From Astragalus membranaceus (Eukaryota; Streptophyta; Magnoliopsida; Fabales; Fabaceae): a stretch of 64,000 nucleotides of DNA. Of the stretch, positions 11,936 through 21,600 are shown piece by piece. Position 1 is the stretch's first letter. Every line of letters starts with the position of its first letter. The notes beneath the pieces are model-generated. The model did no database searches. It was not told the DNA's origin and saw only the letters and a program-made list of their open reading frames with translations. A program made the translations under genes and the position numbers. The DNA is taken from the NCBI GenBank assembly GCA_039519185.1, contig CM076849.1, positions 58,911,087-58,975,086 on the forward strand, written 5' to 3'.

Positions 11936-12772
11936 CTACAAATATATATTACATCATATGCTACTTAATTTAAAAAAAAAATCTGCAGTTTCCAGAATCT
12001 CCTTCAACCTTCAACGCTAAATGCAGACCTCCTTCAACCTTCAACGCTAAATGCAGATCATCAGAAACAACAACACCAGCAAATCTCCTTCTCTCCCTTC
12101 CATCATCAGAAACAACAACACCAGCAAATGGAAACAACATATCTTAATCTTAATTACAAATCTTAATTACAAATCCAGATTTTTAATTAATTTGTTTCAA
12201 ATTGTTCAATCATTGTTCATCTTCAATCATCAAATCCAAAAACGCAGAAGATCTGGAAGCCAACAAATCTGTGTTCATCTTCAATCATCAAATCTGTGTT
12301 CATCAAAACGCAGAAGATCTGAAAGCCAACAAATGAAGATTGATTGGAAATAATGAAGAAACGAAAAAACAAATTGAAGAAGAAGAAGAAGAAGGATTTG
12401 GAGAAGATGATGCGTTGCATCGAATGAGAATCGAATGATAAACGAAAAACGAAATCTTGGTTGTTGCCAAATCTGGGTCTTCATCATCTTCAATCGATTT
12501 TTCCAGAAACCATACGATGAATCTGCGACAGAGAGAGAGGGGAAACCCAGAAACGTTTTGATTTCAGATTCATGGGTGAAGAAGAAGATCGCGACTGAGA
12601 GAGAGAGAACGCGACTGAGAGACGGACGAGAGAAAGAGAACGCGACTGAGGGAGAAGGGTGGAGAAGAAGATCTGAGAGAGGAGAGGAACGTGTTGATAT
12701 TTTTTTTTTAACAAAAGTAACAAATGATGTAATAAATATTTGTAGGTGAGATAATAATCACAAATAATAATG

Positions 12773-12826
12773 TGGTTCAGTGGTTAGGAGGTGTGTGGGT
12801 GAGTGAGAGGTCAAAGGTTCAACACC
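12773..12826 (+). promoter_or_regulatory. tRNA-like Pol III A/B-box pair in the right MULE inverted repeat
   Basis: TGGTTCAGTGGTTAGGA fits the tRNA A-box pattern and GGTTCAACACC fits the B-box pattern (GGTTCRANNCC), separated by about 35 bp. Together with the mirrored copy at 11820-11935 this gives a possible Pol III start in each inverted repeat. Function is untested. Confidence 0.45.
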
Positions 12827-14338
12827 CCCCTTTGCCAGAAAAATATTTAATTTTGAGTGTTATAACTAGTGCCACGTGGCAGCCATCCATTGGCTGCTGA
12901 CGTGGCACATGTCAATGACACGTGGCAGTGGTGACATAGGAGCTGACGTGGCATGTCAGTGCCACGTGTCACAGAGGCCCAATAATAAGGTGACACGTGG
13001 CAGAGGGGTAACTGGATATGTGACATTTTACATATTTTAACAGAAAATTTAACGGCAGGGGGGTAACTGGATAACTTTACATTTTGCAAGGTTTGTTTTA
13101 AACATTTTTTTTTGCGGGGGGGTAACTGGATAATGGGTAATTTTGCAGGGGGGTAAAACATATTTAAACCTAAAAAGTATCCTGAAGGAGGTAGCCACGG
13201 GGGGAGAAAAGGATGAATTGAAATAATAAAAAGAACAGTAGCCGCAAACAATAGAAAAAACCAACGTGAACAGCAGCAACGCATAGGAGAGAGGGAAGAA
13301 TTTGGTACCCGTTCTTGACACCGTGAGAGAGCTTTGAAGCAGAAAAATGAGACTGGAGACTCAGAATAATAATTTCTCTAATTTCCGGGTTATTTTTATC
13401 TCTGTAATCCATGACTCTAATTTCTATTTTATTGCTCTTTATGATTTTGGATAGCTAAATCCCCTTCTAGGGTCTAGGTGGATCTTGCTTGATTAGAGAC
13501 CTTTTTATGTTCTAATTTTTGGTTTGAATTCCTGTTTTTATTTTAATTAATATTGTCCTATTGTTTTTATCACATGATTAGGATTAGCTACCATTTGCAT
13601 GTTTATAATCAATTAGTTGATCAGTGACCGTACTGCAATTAGTTGGTGGACCTATAGGATAATTGGGGCTATAATTAGGGCATGACCAAACCATAATTTA
13701 GTCTTCCAATCATTCAACCTTTTTGCTCTTTATGCTTTTCCTGAATTTAAATTCTTGCATGACCAAACGAGGGTTAATTTAGGAAAAAGAATATTAATCG
13801 CGAATGACCAAACGGATTAATAGTTTTAGTAAAGGGATTGGTAATTAAGTAAAATAAGGGAATTCGGGTAGGATTAGACATAGGGGGAATCGAAGCTTGC
13901 AAGTGAAACCGTGATCCTAGGCCTCTCTCCATTGAATTGATTCTTGCATTTTATTATTGTTATTTATTTCCTTTTTTTATTTGTTCCATTACAATTCGAA
14001 TATTTGTTCGTCTAAATAATAAATAATCTCGATTAGTTTGGTACTTGCTAATTAATCCCTGTGGACACGATAATCTTTTATACTACTTCCGCGGTAGAGT
14101 ACACTTGCTCTAAGTGTGTTTTTAACGCAACAACGTGACTACTCAACAAAAAGAGAGAATTTGCAGAGAGATTCACTTTTTCTGCGACTCAGTGTGTGAC
14201 AATAGTACTTTTTCTGAATTGCTATTTTTACTATTTTTTATTGAACAATTCTCTTTCTTCCAAATACAAATAGACAAAAATTTCACTCTTTCTTCAACCT
14301 CTCTTCTTCAACCTTTTTTGCAGATAAAAGTTTAAATC

Positions 14339-15301
14339 ATGGTTAAGACAATTGGAGATTATATTAGAGAGGCAGAGGCCCAAAGGAATTTGGAGAAGTT
14401 GTCTTGGTATATGCCTCTATGTCAGATCCCATTTCCTCCTCCCCCTCCTCCTTATGAGCCTTATTCAAACTATTGGGATGACTATGAGCCACCTCCCTAT
14501 TCCTCCAACTGGGATAATTATGAGCCACTACATCTTTATAGGCAAGAGGAGGAGATACAAGATACCAATGATGTATTGGCAAAGTTTATGCAGCAGACAA
14601 ATGAAAACTTTGGAATCCTGAAGGGTCAAATCTCAAGTCTCATTGCTTTGTTATCTCAAGAGGCCCAAGAAACTCCTTCACAAACTAAGTCTACCCAAAA
14701 TGAAGAAGGTGAGCAATACAAAGAAAGTATTCCAACGAGAGATGAAGGTGTCTCCATGGAATATAATCTGGAGGAAGAAGCTCTCAAGAAAGATGAGGAG
14801 ACTCCTACTGAAGGGAGTCAAATCAAAATAGTAGCTCCTACTGAAGGGAGCATTTATGAGGACAGTGAGAAAGATCCCATGGTTCTGGATTTGGAGAAAG
14901 AGGAGAAAGCGCCCATTTTTGGGCAAATTGTTTTAACCATTGGTGATGCTGTGATTGAGGTTCACAGGGGAAAGGTAACTTTAAGGAGTGGTAAAGAAGA
15001 TGATGTTATTAAAGCTTTAAATTCCAATGAAAATTTCTCTTCTTTAACTTCTCCTTATTGTGATGATGTGGTTGAAACTAACATTTTTTGTGAAATAAAG
15101 ATGCAGGACCTTTTGGAAAAAAATCTTATTTTGCAGGATCCTAGCATAGTGGTGGATGGAGATAAAATAAAAATTTCACAATCCTATGAAGTTCATCCAC
15201 CACGTGGAAAAAGAAAGAACAATGTCAACCACATTGTTAGAAAGTTAAGAAGGTGTACAGCGTTAGATGTAAAATTTGCTCTTGGAGAGCCCCCTGATTG
15301 A
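14339..15301 (+). CDS. Gag/protease-like remnant protein of the non-autonomous LTR element (320 aa)
   Basis: An open frame starts at the first ATG after the 5' LTR. Residues about 35-65 are proline/tyrosine-rich with repeated YEP and NWD words. Residues about 75-110 (DVLAKFMQQTNENFGILKGQ, then ISSLIALLSQ) resemble the helical linker downstream of plant Ty3 gag where QIGQLA-type motifs occur. A glutamate-rich stretch follows. Residues about 195-220 (GDAVIEVHRGKVTLRSGKED) resemble the C-terminal part of the Athila-type retropepsin. No catalytic DSGA, zinc knuckle, RT or integrase motif is present. It looks like an autonomous polyprotein reduced by large in-frame deletions. Whether the protein is made is unknown. 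Confidence 0.6.
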   Translation: MVKTIGDYIREAEAQRNLEKLSWYMPLCQIPFPPPPPPYEPYSNYWDDYEPPPYSSNWDNYEPLHLYRQEEEIQDTNDVLAKFMQQTNENFGILKGQISSLIALLSQEAQETPSQTKSTQNEEGEQYKESIPTRDEGVSMEYNLEEEALKKDEETPTEGSQIKIVAPTEGSIYEDSEKDPMVLDLEKEEKAPIFGQIVLTIGDAVIEVHRGKVTLRSGKEDDVIKALNSNENFSSLTSPYCDDVVETNIFCEIKMQDLLEKNLILQDPSIVVDGDKIKISQSYEVHPPRGKRKNNVNHIVRKLRRCTALDVKFALGEPPD

Positions 15302-16902
15302 GCACCAACTATCGTCAGGCTCATGACGTTAAACAAGCGCTTCGTAGGAGGCAACCTGTGTTTTCTTTTCATTTATTTTTATTTTACTTTTATTTTTGTT
15401 TTGCTTTTAGGAATAAGCTCAGATTACAAGCTCTCTCAGGGAAGTCACTCTTACTCTCTCTCTCTCTCTCTCTTTCATTTATTTCCTTTTGTTTCTATTT
15501 GATCATTTTGCATTGAGGACCATGCTTCATTCTAGTGTGGGGGAGGAGAGTATATTTTGTCACTTGGTCCCTATTAATGCACATACCCACTAAATATGTT
15601 GATAGCATTTTTTCTGGCTTGTTTTGCATGAATTATGCTTACATTGAAAAAAAATAGAGATTATGCCTTTTTGGGACCCCATAATTGATTCATTTGATAG
15701 ACTTGTGCTTAATTGTAACTGTGAGGATGTCCTTAGGAAGCTGATAATTAGCAATTGTCCCTATTGAGTACTTTTTGTGAACTAGCTTCTAAATGTGAGA
15801 TTTGAGCCTTAATAAGGGGATTGATACTAAATCATAAATTTTTACCATTTTTCTTTCTACGAGCGTGTTTCCCAATTTGCCACATTCTAGAATTTGTCTT
15901 TTGACCATTTCAAGGCGAAAATTGATTTTCATCATGTAAAAAGATTTGGGGAATTTAGGTATTTTTCTGGCCTCAGAGTTGTTTGTTGAATTTATCCCTT
16001 AGTTGCCCCCTTTGAGCTTATTTGTTATATTTTTTCCTTTGGTACCCAGATATAATTTTCCTTTATTTTGTGTTTGTGGTAACAATTTGGAATTAAATGT
16101 GGAGCAACTATTGAAAATTGCAATTTCGTCCTATACTTTAGTTGTCTATCTTGTCAAGACGAAGAAAAAAAAGGAGTGAATCATGTGCTTACAAGAATAT
16201 TCTCCTACAAAGGAAACAAAATATGAGTTTTCATGTACTTACCTTTTTCTCATGAAAAAAATATAGAAAAATGAAAAAGAAAAAAAAAAGAAGAAAGAAA
16301 GCAAGAAGGAGGAAAAGGCACATCAAAAGAATGAAAGAGCCAAAGGGCATATAAAAAAAAAGAGTCGACTCAATAGGAAAAAGAAGAGTGAAGAATGGAA
16401 GTGAAATTAATTTGGAGTTTGGACAAAAATTGTAAAATAGATACATATTTTGTTTCAAAGGTTACTATTTATTTCTTGTTTTTTTAGCCCTTTGATTATC
16501 CGTTCCTTCTTATTTCCTACCCTGCATGAATTCACCCTGGCCCCATTACAACCCATGAAACCCCATCGTTTGCATGCATGTGAACTATTTAGTGGAGATT
16601 TGGTCAAATTACAAGATTATGGTAATGTGCATTTTGCGGAAACTTGAGTGTATATTTCCCTAGTCCCTAAACACTTAGAGAGATTGTGAGCGAGTGCCTC
16701 TGTTCACAAAAATGTATTCTTCAGGGACATGAGCCTCTAATTGGGCAACCTTTTGACACATCATATGTGCTATATTGTCTATTGTCTGTCATTGTGCTTC
16801 TAATTTTGGGTTCCGTATTTGGCTGTCTCTATTACTTATTTGAAAATTTTGTTGACCCAGAAAATTTGCTTGAGGACAAGCAAGGGTTAAGTGTGGGGGA
16901 GT
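15302..16902 (+). other. Untranslated 3' interior of the Athila-like element with polypurine tracts
   Basis: The GCGCTTCGTAGGAGGCAACC motif (about 15337-15356) lies just downstream of the stop codon, as in Athila-lineage 3' regions. A CT microsatellite is at about 15453-15473. CTAGTGTGGGGGAGGAGAG at about 15532-15550 is an internal polypurine-tract-like site, and GTGTGGGGGAGT at 16891-16902 abuts the 3' LTR and is the likely working PPT. No open frame here has support. Confidence 0.6.
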
Positions 16903-18422
16903 TGATAAACTCTAATTTAGTGCATTTTTAGGGATACTTTTGGATTACCATTTAGAGCAATTATTATCATTTAAATAAATAAATGACTTAATTTAGTATT
17001 TATTTTGTAGGAAAGAAGATAAATAAAGAAATTGTTTCAATGAATTGTTTAAAGCAAAATGAGGGTGTCATTAGTACAAGAACTAATTCTTGTTGATTTT
17101 TCATGTGACCATGAAGATGAATTGCATTGAAATATTATTTTATTTGATCAATGGTGATGGCACAAAAGAGATGGGGTGCAAAAGGCATGGAACCAAGCCC
17201 ATTTGAAAGAAAGAATGAATTCCCAAATCCATCTCCATATGAAAGCAACGTAGAGAACAAGTCAATTAAAAAGGATAATAAAAAGTATCCTGAAGGAGGT
17301 AGCCGCGGGGGGAGAAAAGGATGAATTGAAATAATAAAAAGAACAGTAGCCGCAAACAATAGAAAAAACCAACGTGAACAGCAGCAACGCATAGGAGAGA
17401 GGGAAGAATTTGGTACCCGTTCTTGACACCGTGAGAGAGCTTTGGAGCAGAAAAATGAGACTGGAGACTCAGAATAATAATTTCTCTAATTTCCGGGTTA
17501 TTTTTATCTCTGTAATCCATGACTCTAATTTCTATTTTATTGCTCTTTATGATTTTGGATAGCTAAATCCTCTTCTAGGGTCTAGGTGGATCTTGCTTGA
17601 TTAGAGACCTTTTTATGTTCTAATTTTTGGTTTGAATTCCTGTTTTTATTTTAATTAATATTGTCCTATTGTTTTTATCACATGATTAGGATTAGCTACC
17701 ATTTGCATGTTTATAGTTAATTAGTTGATCAGCGACCGTACTGCAATTAGTTGGCGGACCTATAGGATAATTGGGGCTATAATTAGGGCATGACCAAACC
17801 ATAATTTAGTCTTCCAATCATTCAACCTTTTTGCTCTTTATGCTTTTCCTGAATTTAAATTCTTGCATGACCAAACGAGGGTTAATTTAGGAAAAAGAAT
17901 ATTAATCGCGAATGACCAAACGGATTAATAGTTTTAGTAAAGGGATTGGTAATTAAGTAAAATAAGGGAATTCGGGTAGGATTAGACATAGGGGGAATCG
18001 AAGCTTGCAAGTGAAACCGTGATCCTAGGCCTCTCTCCATTGAATTAATTCTTGCATTTTATTATTGTTATTTATTTCCTTTTTTTATTTGTTCCATTAC
18101 AATTCGAATATTTATTCATCTAAATAATAAATAATCTCGATTAGTTTGGTACTTGCTAATTAATCCCTGTGGACACGATAATCTTTTATACTACTTCTGC
18201 GGTAGAGTACACTTGCTCTAAGTGTGTTTTTAATGCAACAACGTGACTGCTCAACAAAAAGAGAGAATTTGCAGAGAGATTCACTTTTTCTGCGACTCAG
18301 TGTGTGACAATAGTACTTTTTCTGAATTGCTATTTTTACTATTTTTTATTGAACAATTCTCTTTCTTCCAAATACAAATAGACAAAAATTTCACTCTTTC
18401 TTCAACCTCTCTTCTTCAACCT
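16903..18422 (+). repeat. 3' LTR of the Athila-like element (uninterrupted, 1,520 bp)
   Basis: Starts TGATAAACTCTAATTTAG directly after the polypurine tract and ends at CTTCTTCAACCT. It preserves the empty site for the MULE found in the other LTR. Confidence 0.9.
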
Positions 18423-18951
18423 CTGAAAATCGCTACAGTGGCAATGGAAAACTTTTCAAAAAATTCTCTTCTTCTCTTCCATTTAACCCGTCAAAAACCA
18501 CCCGTTAAAACCGCCAAACCGTCAAACCGAACCCACGCAAGCCGTAAGATCTAACGGTCAAGATTGGGCCTAAGTATCTCAACCGTGGATTGTTTCGGAT
18601 CAGTGCTTTTGGGCCCGAATCCGCCCAAGCCCGACCGGTGTCCACCCCTAGTAAAGGGTCTGATTCTGTTTAGGAAAGTAAAAATAAATACCTACTTGTG
18701 GTAAAGAGTCCGATTCTGTTTAGGCAAGTAAAAAATAAGGGTTTAATATGTTTTTGGTTCCTATAAAATTTGAAAATTTTATTTTTAGTCAATATAAAAA
18801 ATTTCACTCACTTTTAGTACTCACATTTTCCTGCGTCAATGTTTTTAGTCCTTCATGAATTTTAATAGCACTTACAAGCTCTATTAAAAGGCCAAAAAAA
18901 CGCAGTTAAAAGTCATGAGAGACTAAAAGCATTGGTGGGGGAAAATGTAGG

Positions 18952-21600
18952 TGTAGCGACCGAAAAATCCGGAAAGAATTCTTCGAAGTTTACGATGATG
19001 CCGCCACCAATATTTATTTTTAGGAAAAACATTGAAAAAACCTTTTACATGGATAAGGGGGTTTTGCGGATTCAGGTTTAGGTTCGGGAGTCATTTATGC
19101 GTAGGGAATCCTTTAAGTAAGGCTGCCTTTTAACTAAATGTGTAAAATTATTAATTTAAAATTTATTTTTACCCTTATTTACAAATTGAAAAAAAAGGAC
19201 TTTGAAGGAGGACATTTAATTATTTTTGTTTGTTTTTGAAAAATAAGAAATAAGAAATTTACAAAAGAACTAAAAAAGGGTTTTTATTAATGCAATTGAC
19301 AGAGGTCGGCCGCCCTCTGCTCCTACATATCTCCTGGTAGATAATCAAATCACACGTAGTTCTTGGGTGGAAAAAGTTTGTTTGTTGGTGTTTTTTAATT
19401 AGGGTTTTAGAACTTTGGATTCGCACGGTTCCCTCGTCTTAAAACTATGACTAACCCGGTCGTACGACCGACTTAATCCCCTATTGTGAAAATAAGATTT
19501 TTTGGAGGAAAATGATTTGTGTGTGGAGTGATTTGATTGAATAGGTATTTTAGGACTCTTGAGCCGTACGATTCATTCATCCTAAAAACTGACTAATTCG
19601 ACCGTACGATCGACTTAATCCCCTATTATTATTTTGCAGTTTTGTAAGAAAACAAATTGAGAAAAACAGGATGAAAATTGTTTATTTTTGCGCTTGACAG
19701 GGGTGTGACCCTGCTCCTATGTATCTCCTGGTAGAGAATCAAAGGCTGCGTAGTTCTTGAGGAAGATGTTGGTGTGTGGGTATTTTTATTGTTAAGTATC
19801 TTTGAAATTGGATGACATTAATGATGACCAAACAAGTAAACTCAGAGTGGTCACCACTAATAGTCTATTTGAAAATAAAAGGTGTTCGCAATACTCAAAC
19901 GAGTTAAACTCAGAGTGACCATTGCAAATAAATGGTTTGAGGTTGAGTATTTGATTATTTGAAAATGTTTGCTTGGAAACATTATCTAAAAAAAATTAAG
20001 AGTGTGAGGATGAGTTAGACTCATTGGTTTGTAAAAATGCGTGAGGATGGGTCAAACTCATGGTTTAGTGAAAGTTAAACGAGTGAGACAAAACCTAGAC
20101 CCAAATGAATTAGAAATATATGGTGTAAAGTGATTAATATTTATTTATTGTTTTTATAGGGATCTTAGGACTCATGAGCTGTACAACTCATTTATCCCAA
20201 AACGATGGCTAATCCGTCCGTGCGGTCGGCTTAACCCCCTATTTGCTTTTTCCCTAAATCATAGTGATTTAAAGGTCACACTGTGAATATTCTTTTGGTA
20301 GCTCTAATCACTTTCTCACCAAAGGCCTCCAGAGCTAAAGTCTCTTTGTGATATTACCCACAACGATAGGTAACTATCAGATGTGGAATATTACGAAAGA
20401 GCACACTCTGAAGATTCTCATGATAATCAGATGGAAATCCAGAATGACTATCACTAATAATCTCCACTCGTTCTAAGTTTCAAACAGACCCAGATATAGG
20501 GCCCCACTCATAAGTGTGTGTAAATGTGCACGTAATATATGCATAAATAAATAAACAATATAAATAATAAATAAATATGCACATACATAAATAAATAAAC
20601 AAATAAATAATAAATAAATATGTACATAAAAAAATAAATGAATAATAAATAAATACGTACATAAATAAATAATAAATGAATAAATACAAAACTAACCTCA
20701 AGCTGATCAATGCGATCAACGCCAAACCGGACCGAGCAGTCTGACCAGGTCAACCGCGAACTAGACTCCTATCAGGTCCATTTTGACCCGAAAACCGCCA
20801 AGTAATGGACCACAAAGGCTATCCCAAAAATAACCAAAGACAGACTTTTAGTCTAATGGACCGCAAAAGCTAGCCCAAAAGAACTAAAGACAGACTTTTA
20901 ATCTAATGGACTGCAAAAGCTAGCCCAAAAGAATTAAAGACAGACTTTTAATCTAATGGACTGCAAAGGCCAACCCAGAAGATCACTTACCCCGTCAATG
21001 GCCCATGTCCATAGTCTTTACATCTCAACCTCTTTTATAGCCAAAGGCTAGGTAGTCCTTATTTCTTCCAAATAATGTGGGACTAAAACAAGATAGAGAA
21101 AGCAAATCCTGTATTTCTCAAACCAGCCACCATGAAAGTGCTATTTCGGATTCGTTAACCGTTGGATCGTCTTCGTTTTTTGACAGCAGGTTCGTGGGAC
21201 ATATATCTTCATTTTCACCGTTCGGATCGTCGAGACGATTTCTGAGGAGAGAGAAGTTGCATTCGCAAAATAGCTGCAGTTTTGGGTATTTTGGTCTATT
21301 TTTATATTTTTTGTAACTTTGGCATTCTTAGGCCAAGTCATGTACATGGACATTTTTGTAATAATTTTAATTTTTGTTTAACCACTAAAAAAAGAAATAA
21401 CAACGCAAAATTGGTAAATGAGCGCGAAACGACTTATTCGAGGGACTAGGAATTGAATATACGCGAAAAACATATTTTTGTTATTTTTTCTAAAAAGTGA
21501 AAAAAAAAAAACCGGTTAAAATTAGGTATCCACAACACCAAAAGTTTTGATATTGTTTTCCTTTATCTGAAAACATCCGGACAAAATTAGGGTATAACAG
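18952..21600 (+). repeat. 5' LTR (2,649 bp) with internal repeats
   Basis: Contains two diverged copies of a roughly 390-bp block (a CTCCTACATATCTCCTGGTAG segment at about 19320 and its relative at about 19714). It has three copies of a roughly 70-bp block centred on CCGACTTAATCCCCTATT or its GGCTTAACCCCCTATT variant (19440-19490, 19575-19630, 20200-20245). TAAATAAATA-rich microsatellite fills 20540-20690. Three roughly 50-bp tandem units with AAAGACAGACTTTTA lie at 20834-20990. No coding sequence is seen. Confidence 0.82.

Larger units (their letters stand above)
11505..13170. mobile_element. Mutator-like element with about 440-bp inverted repeats
   Basis: The element begins GGTTTAAATATGTTTTACCC and ends in its complement. 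It is flanked by a perfect 9-bp duplication TAAAAAGTA (11496-11504 and 13171-13179), the length expected of Mutator-like elements. The uninterrupted site exists at about 17277-17290 in the other LTR and carries a single TAAAAAGTA, which proves the insertion. The inverted repeats extend to about 11950 and 12735 with few mismatches. The 780-bp centre holds short repeats (CATCAGAAACAACAACACCA; CAAATCTGTGTTCATC) and GA-rich sequence, with no transposase and no identifiable captured gene. Confidence 0.92.
11120..14314 (+). repeat. 5' LTR of the Athila-like element, split by a MULE
   Basis: Starts TGATAAACTCTAATTTAG and runs to the CTTCTTCAACCT shared by both LTRs. It aligns to the copy at 16903-18422 throughout, apart from the 11505-13170 insertion and its duplicated 9 bp. 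The distal part contains CCCTGTGGACACGATAATC, a phrase common near the 3' end of Athila-type LTRs. Confidence 0.88.
11120..18422 (+). mobile_element. Non-autonomous Athila-like Ty3/gypsy LTR retrotransposon
   Basis: Two direct LTRs (11120-14314 and 16903-18422) bracket a 2.6-kb interior with one 320-aa gag/protease-like frame and no reverse transcriptase, RNase H or integrase. Once the MULE and its 9-bp duplication are removed, both LTRs are exactly 1,520 bp. I counted at least fifteen substitutions between them by eye, so the insertion is fairly recent. The interior retains the GCGCTTCGTAGGAGGCAACC motif and a polypurine tract GTGTGGGGGAGT abutting the 3' LTR, both familiar from Athila-lineage elements. 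I could not find a clean 5-bp target duplication (ACGTG on the left; CTGAA or ACCTC on the right), so the ends may have been altered. Confidence 0.83.
10898..18650. mobile_element. hAT-type MITE split by a nested LTR element
   Basis: The left end TAGGGGTGGAC at 10898 is matched by the inverted end GTCCACCCCTA at 18650. Flanking 8-bp sequences GTAAAGAG (10890-10897) and GTAAAGGG (18651-18658) differ at one base. TIRs of the TAGGGGTG type and 8-bp target duplications are hAT hallmarks. Its own DNA is only about 220 bp on the left and about 230 bp on the right (10898-11119 and 18423-18650); the rest is the LTR element. It has no transposase. The right flank repeats a roughly 60-bp host unit containing TGGTAAAGAGTCCGATTCTG, so the mismatch in the duplication could reflect repeat copies. 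Confidence 0.78.

Noticed and set aside
11115..18427. 5-bp target duplication for the Athila-like element
   Set aside because: ACGTG on the left matches neither CTGAA nor ACCTC on the right under either possible LTR end.
20480..20753. Tyrosine/phenylalanine-rich minus-strand frames
   Set aside because: They translate the TAAATAAATA microsatellite of the LTR; the equivalent frame in the 3' LTR differs.
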